From positions 25,267 to 65,883 of the forward strand of contig NZ_JABFMU010000033.1 in NCBI RefSeq assembly GCF_013359695.1: a stretch of 40,617 nt of DNA, read 5' to 3'. Source of the stretch: Pseudomonas sp. C2B4 (GTDB lineage Bacteria > Pseudomonadota > Gammaproteobacteria > Pseudomonadales > Pseudomonadaceae). This document shows positions 40,585-40,617 of the stretch, one piece after another. Within the stretch, counting starts at the first letter, position 1. Each line of letters starts with the position of its first letter. The notes under the pieces are model-generated. The model was not told where the DNA came from. It saw only the letters and a program-made list of their open reading frames with translations, and did no database searches. A program made the position numbers and the translations under genes.

Positions 40585-40617
40585 TGGTGCCCGAAGCCGG
40601 AATCGAACCGGCACGCC
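40585..40617 (-). tRNA. 3' end of a tRNA, probably tRNA-Leu (cut by window edge)
   Basis: On the minus strand the visible end reads GCCGG-TTCGATT-CCGGC (T arm), TTCGGGC (3' acceptor strand), A, then an encoded CCA at 40587-40585. GGCGT before the T arm looks like the end of a long variable arm, as in tRNA-Leu; the anticodon lies outside the window. A strong terminator follows. Confidence 0.85.

Overview
The window reads as a chromosomal segment of a Pseudomonas of the P. fluorescens/P. putida kind. Coding density and G+C are high. There is an MvaT/MvaU-family xenogeneic silencer, a 358-residue hydroxyphenylpyruvate dioxygenase, a class II PHA synthase, RarD, GalU and AhpC/AhpF, and the intergenic spaces are full of Pseudomonas-type REP doublets (GTGGGAGCGAGC..GCTCGCTCCCAC). 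The species is inferred from these families and was not tested by alignment.

Layout. 1-290: two tandem REP doublets. 290-2884: a CdaR-type sugar-diacid regulator divergent from an MFS acid transporter. 3067-7480: an unrecognised 770-residue protein overlapping a LodB/QhpG-like flavoprotein, then an aldo/keto reductase. 7696-11926: RarD, Hpd, and an EamA exporter divergent from a LysR regulator. 12039-15538: a CSS-EAL protein with a broken EAL motif, MvaU, a secreted small protein and glyoxalase I. 15842-18101: ahpF and ahpC. 18347-20467: a solitary tyrosine recombinase divergent from a KfrA-like coiled-coil protein, both ending inside REP doublets. 20804-23114: glutathione reductase and GalU. 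23406-25397: a run of small proteins, including two lipoproteins and a DUF1883 protein. 25499-28094: an alkylation-response cluster (leader peptide, 2OG oxygenase, AlkB, Ada) with two Ada-box-like promoters. 28194-30430: AcuI-type reductase divergent from a nitronate monooxygenase. 30735-33266: modABC behind a ModE-type operator. 33356-35521: topoisomerase IB and three small unknown proteins. 35589-37266: a TetR regulator divergent from an NmrA-type reductase with shared operator candidates. 37371-40333: small genes and an orphan class II PHA synthase. 40585-40617: the 3' end of a tRNA, probably tRNA-Leu.

Genes that work together: ahpCF, gor and gloA cover peroxide, thiol and methylglyoxal stress. 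The 2OG oxygenase, alkB and ada form a regulated alkylation-damage unit. modABC imports molybdate. The most unusual items are the 770-residue protein with its maturase-like flavoprotein, the Ada protein that lacks three of the four N-terminal zinc cysteines although Ada-box-like sites remain, a 22-codon leader ORF in the alkylation operon, the EAL protein reading KVL, and the organised REP doublets, which supply the 3' ends of two genes.
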